NCBI GenBank assembly: GCA_003228955.1
Contig: QIGN01000030.1
Location: 1-32,521 of the forward strand
Source of the DNA: Hyphomicrobiales bacterium
Lineage (GTDB): Bacteria > Pseudomonadota > Alphaproteobacteria > Rhizobiales > Methyloligellaceae
Direction of reading: 5' to 3'
DNA: 32,521 nt
Positions 32,440 to 32,521 of the stretch are shown here, piece by piece. The translations under genes and the position numbers were made by a program. The first letter of the stretch is position 1. Every line of letters begins with the position of its first letter. The notes under the pieces were generated by a model. That model saw only the letters and a program-made list of their open reading frames with translations, was not told where the DNA came from and searched no databases.

Positions 32440-32460
32440 CCACCCGTTCCCCCTTGCCCA
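32440..32460. repeat. Half copy of the long-stem palindromic repeat
   Basis: 21 nt matching the left arm of the repeat at 30488 except for one base (C to T). The right arm does not follow; the sequence diverges at once after 32460. It lies upstream of DUF952, about 50 nt before the start codon. Confidence 0.6.
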
Positions 32461-32521
32461 TGAAGTCAACAAGGGCCGGATTGCGATGAATCGAAAAGCG
32501 TGACATTTTAGGCTGAAATTC

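Noticed and set aside
1-32521. CRISPR array, transposase, integrase, prophage or toxin-antitoxin locus
   Set aside because: No regularly spaced repeats and no translated frame with such motifs were found; the repeats present are short palindromic intergenic elements.

Overview
The window looks like chromosomal DNA of an alphaproteobacterium, most likely from the Hyphomicrobiales (Rhizobiales) or a close relative. The base composition is GC-rich. The order murA / DUF2948 / hisD, the short basic ORF before murA, the TauE + TIGR02186 pair, the DUF6460 protein and a palindromic intergenic repeat resembling rhizobial mosaic elements all point that way. No rRNA, CRISPR array, transposase or prophage gene is visible. 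One tRNA gene (Thr, GGT) is present.

Layout. 1-2.5 kb (minus strand): a small basic protein, murA, a DUF2948 protein and the start of hisD (cut by the window edge). 2.5-4.6 kb: a RIME-like repeat, then a two-gene minus-strand operon of a TPR/outer-membrane-barrel protein and a secreted FecR-domain protein. 4.96-5.5 kb: tRNA-Thr and mscL. 5.7-13.5 kb: a carbon-sensing and uptake cluster. It holds a CrbS-like transporter/histidine-kinase hybrid, a convergent LuxR-type (CrbR-like) regulator, a two-subunit DUF4212/VC_2705-type sodium:solute symporter, and proline iminopeptidase. 13.6-16 kb: an unknown small protein, a cyanide-insensitive alternative oxidase, YjbQ and a periplasmic coiled-coil protein. 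16.2-19.1 kb: a PodJ-like polar scaffold with Sel1 and peptidoglycan-binding domains. 19.2-22.6 kb: a TauE/TIGR02186 operon whose last 46 codons recur at 22.48-22.62 kb on the far side of a cassette carrying an outer-membrane protein gene. 22.6-25.8 kb: a small conserved protein, PdeM, a 97-residue remnant of the partner Lhr-type helicase, a DUF6460 protein and a MATE exporter. 26-27.4 kb: three small membrane proteins in an apparent operon behind a well-placed FNR/FixK-type box. 27.4-32.4 kb (minus strand): a periplasmic TPR protein, the dgcN-dgcA D-glutamate pair, and DUF952-pyrD-arsC.

How the genes work together. The kinase, regulator and symporter form a plausible acetate/short-chain-acid response unit. 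DgcN and DgcA channel D-glutamate through N-acetylated intermediates. The alternative oxidase and the FNR-box operon both suggest adaptation to changing oxygen or to respiratory poisons. Most other genes are housekeeping.

The most noteworthy items are the FNR-box membrane trio of unknown function, the duplicated gene end around the outer-membrane protein cassette, the truncated lhr next to an intact pdeM, and a long-stem palindromic repeat present in two full copies and one half copy. All family assignments rest on reading the translated sequences; no database search was run.
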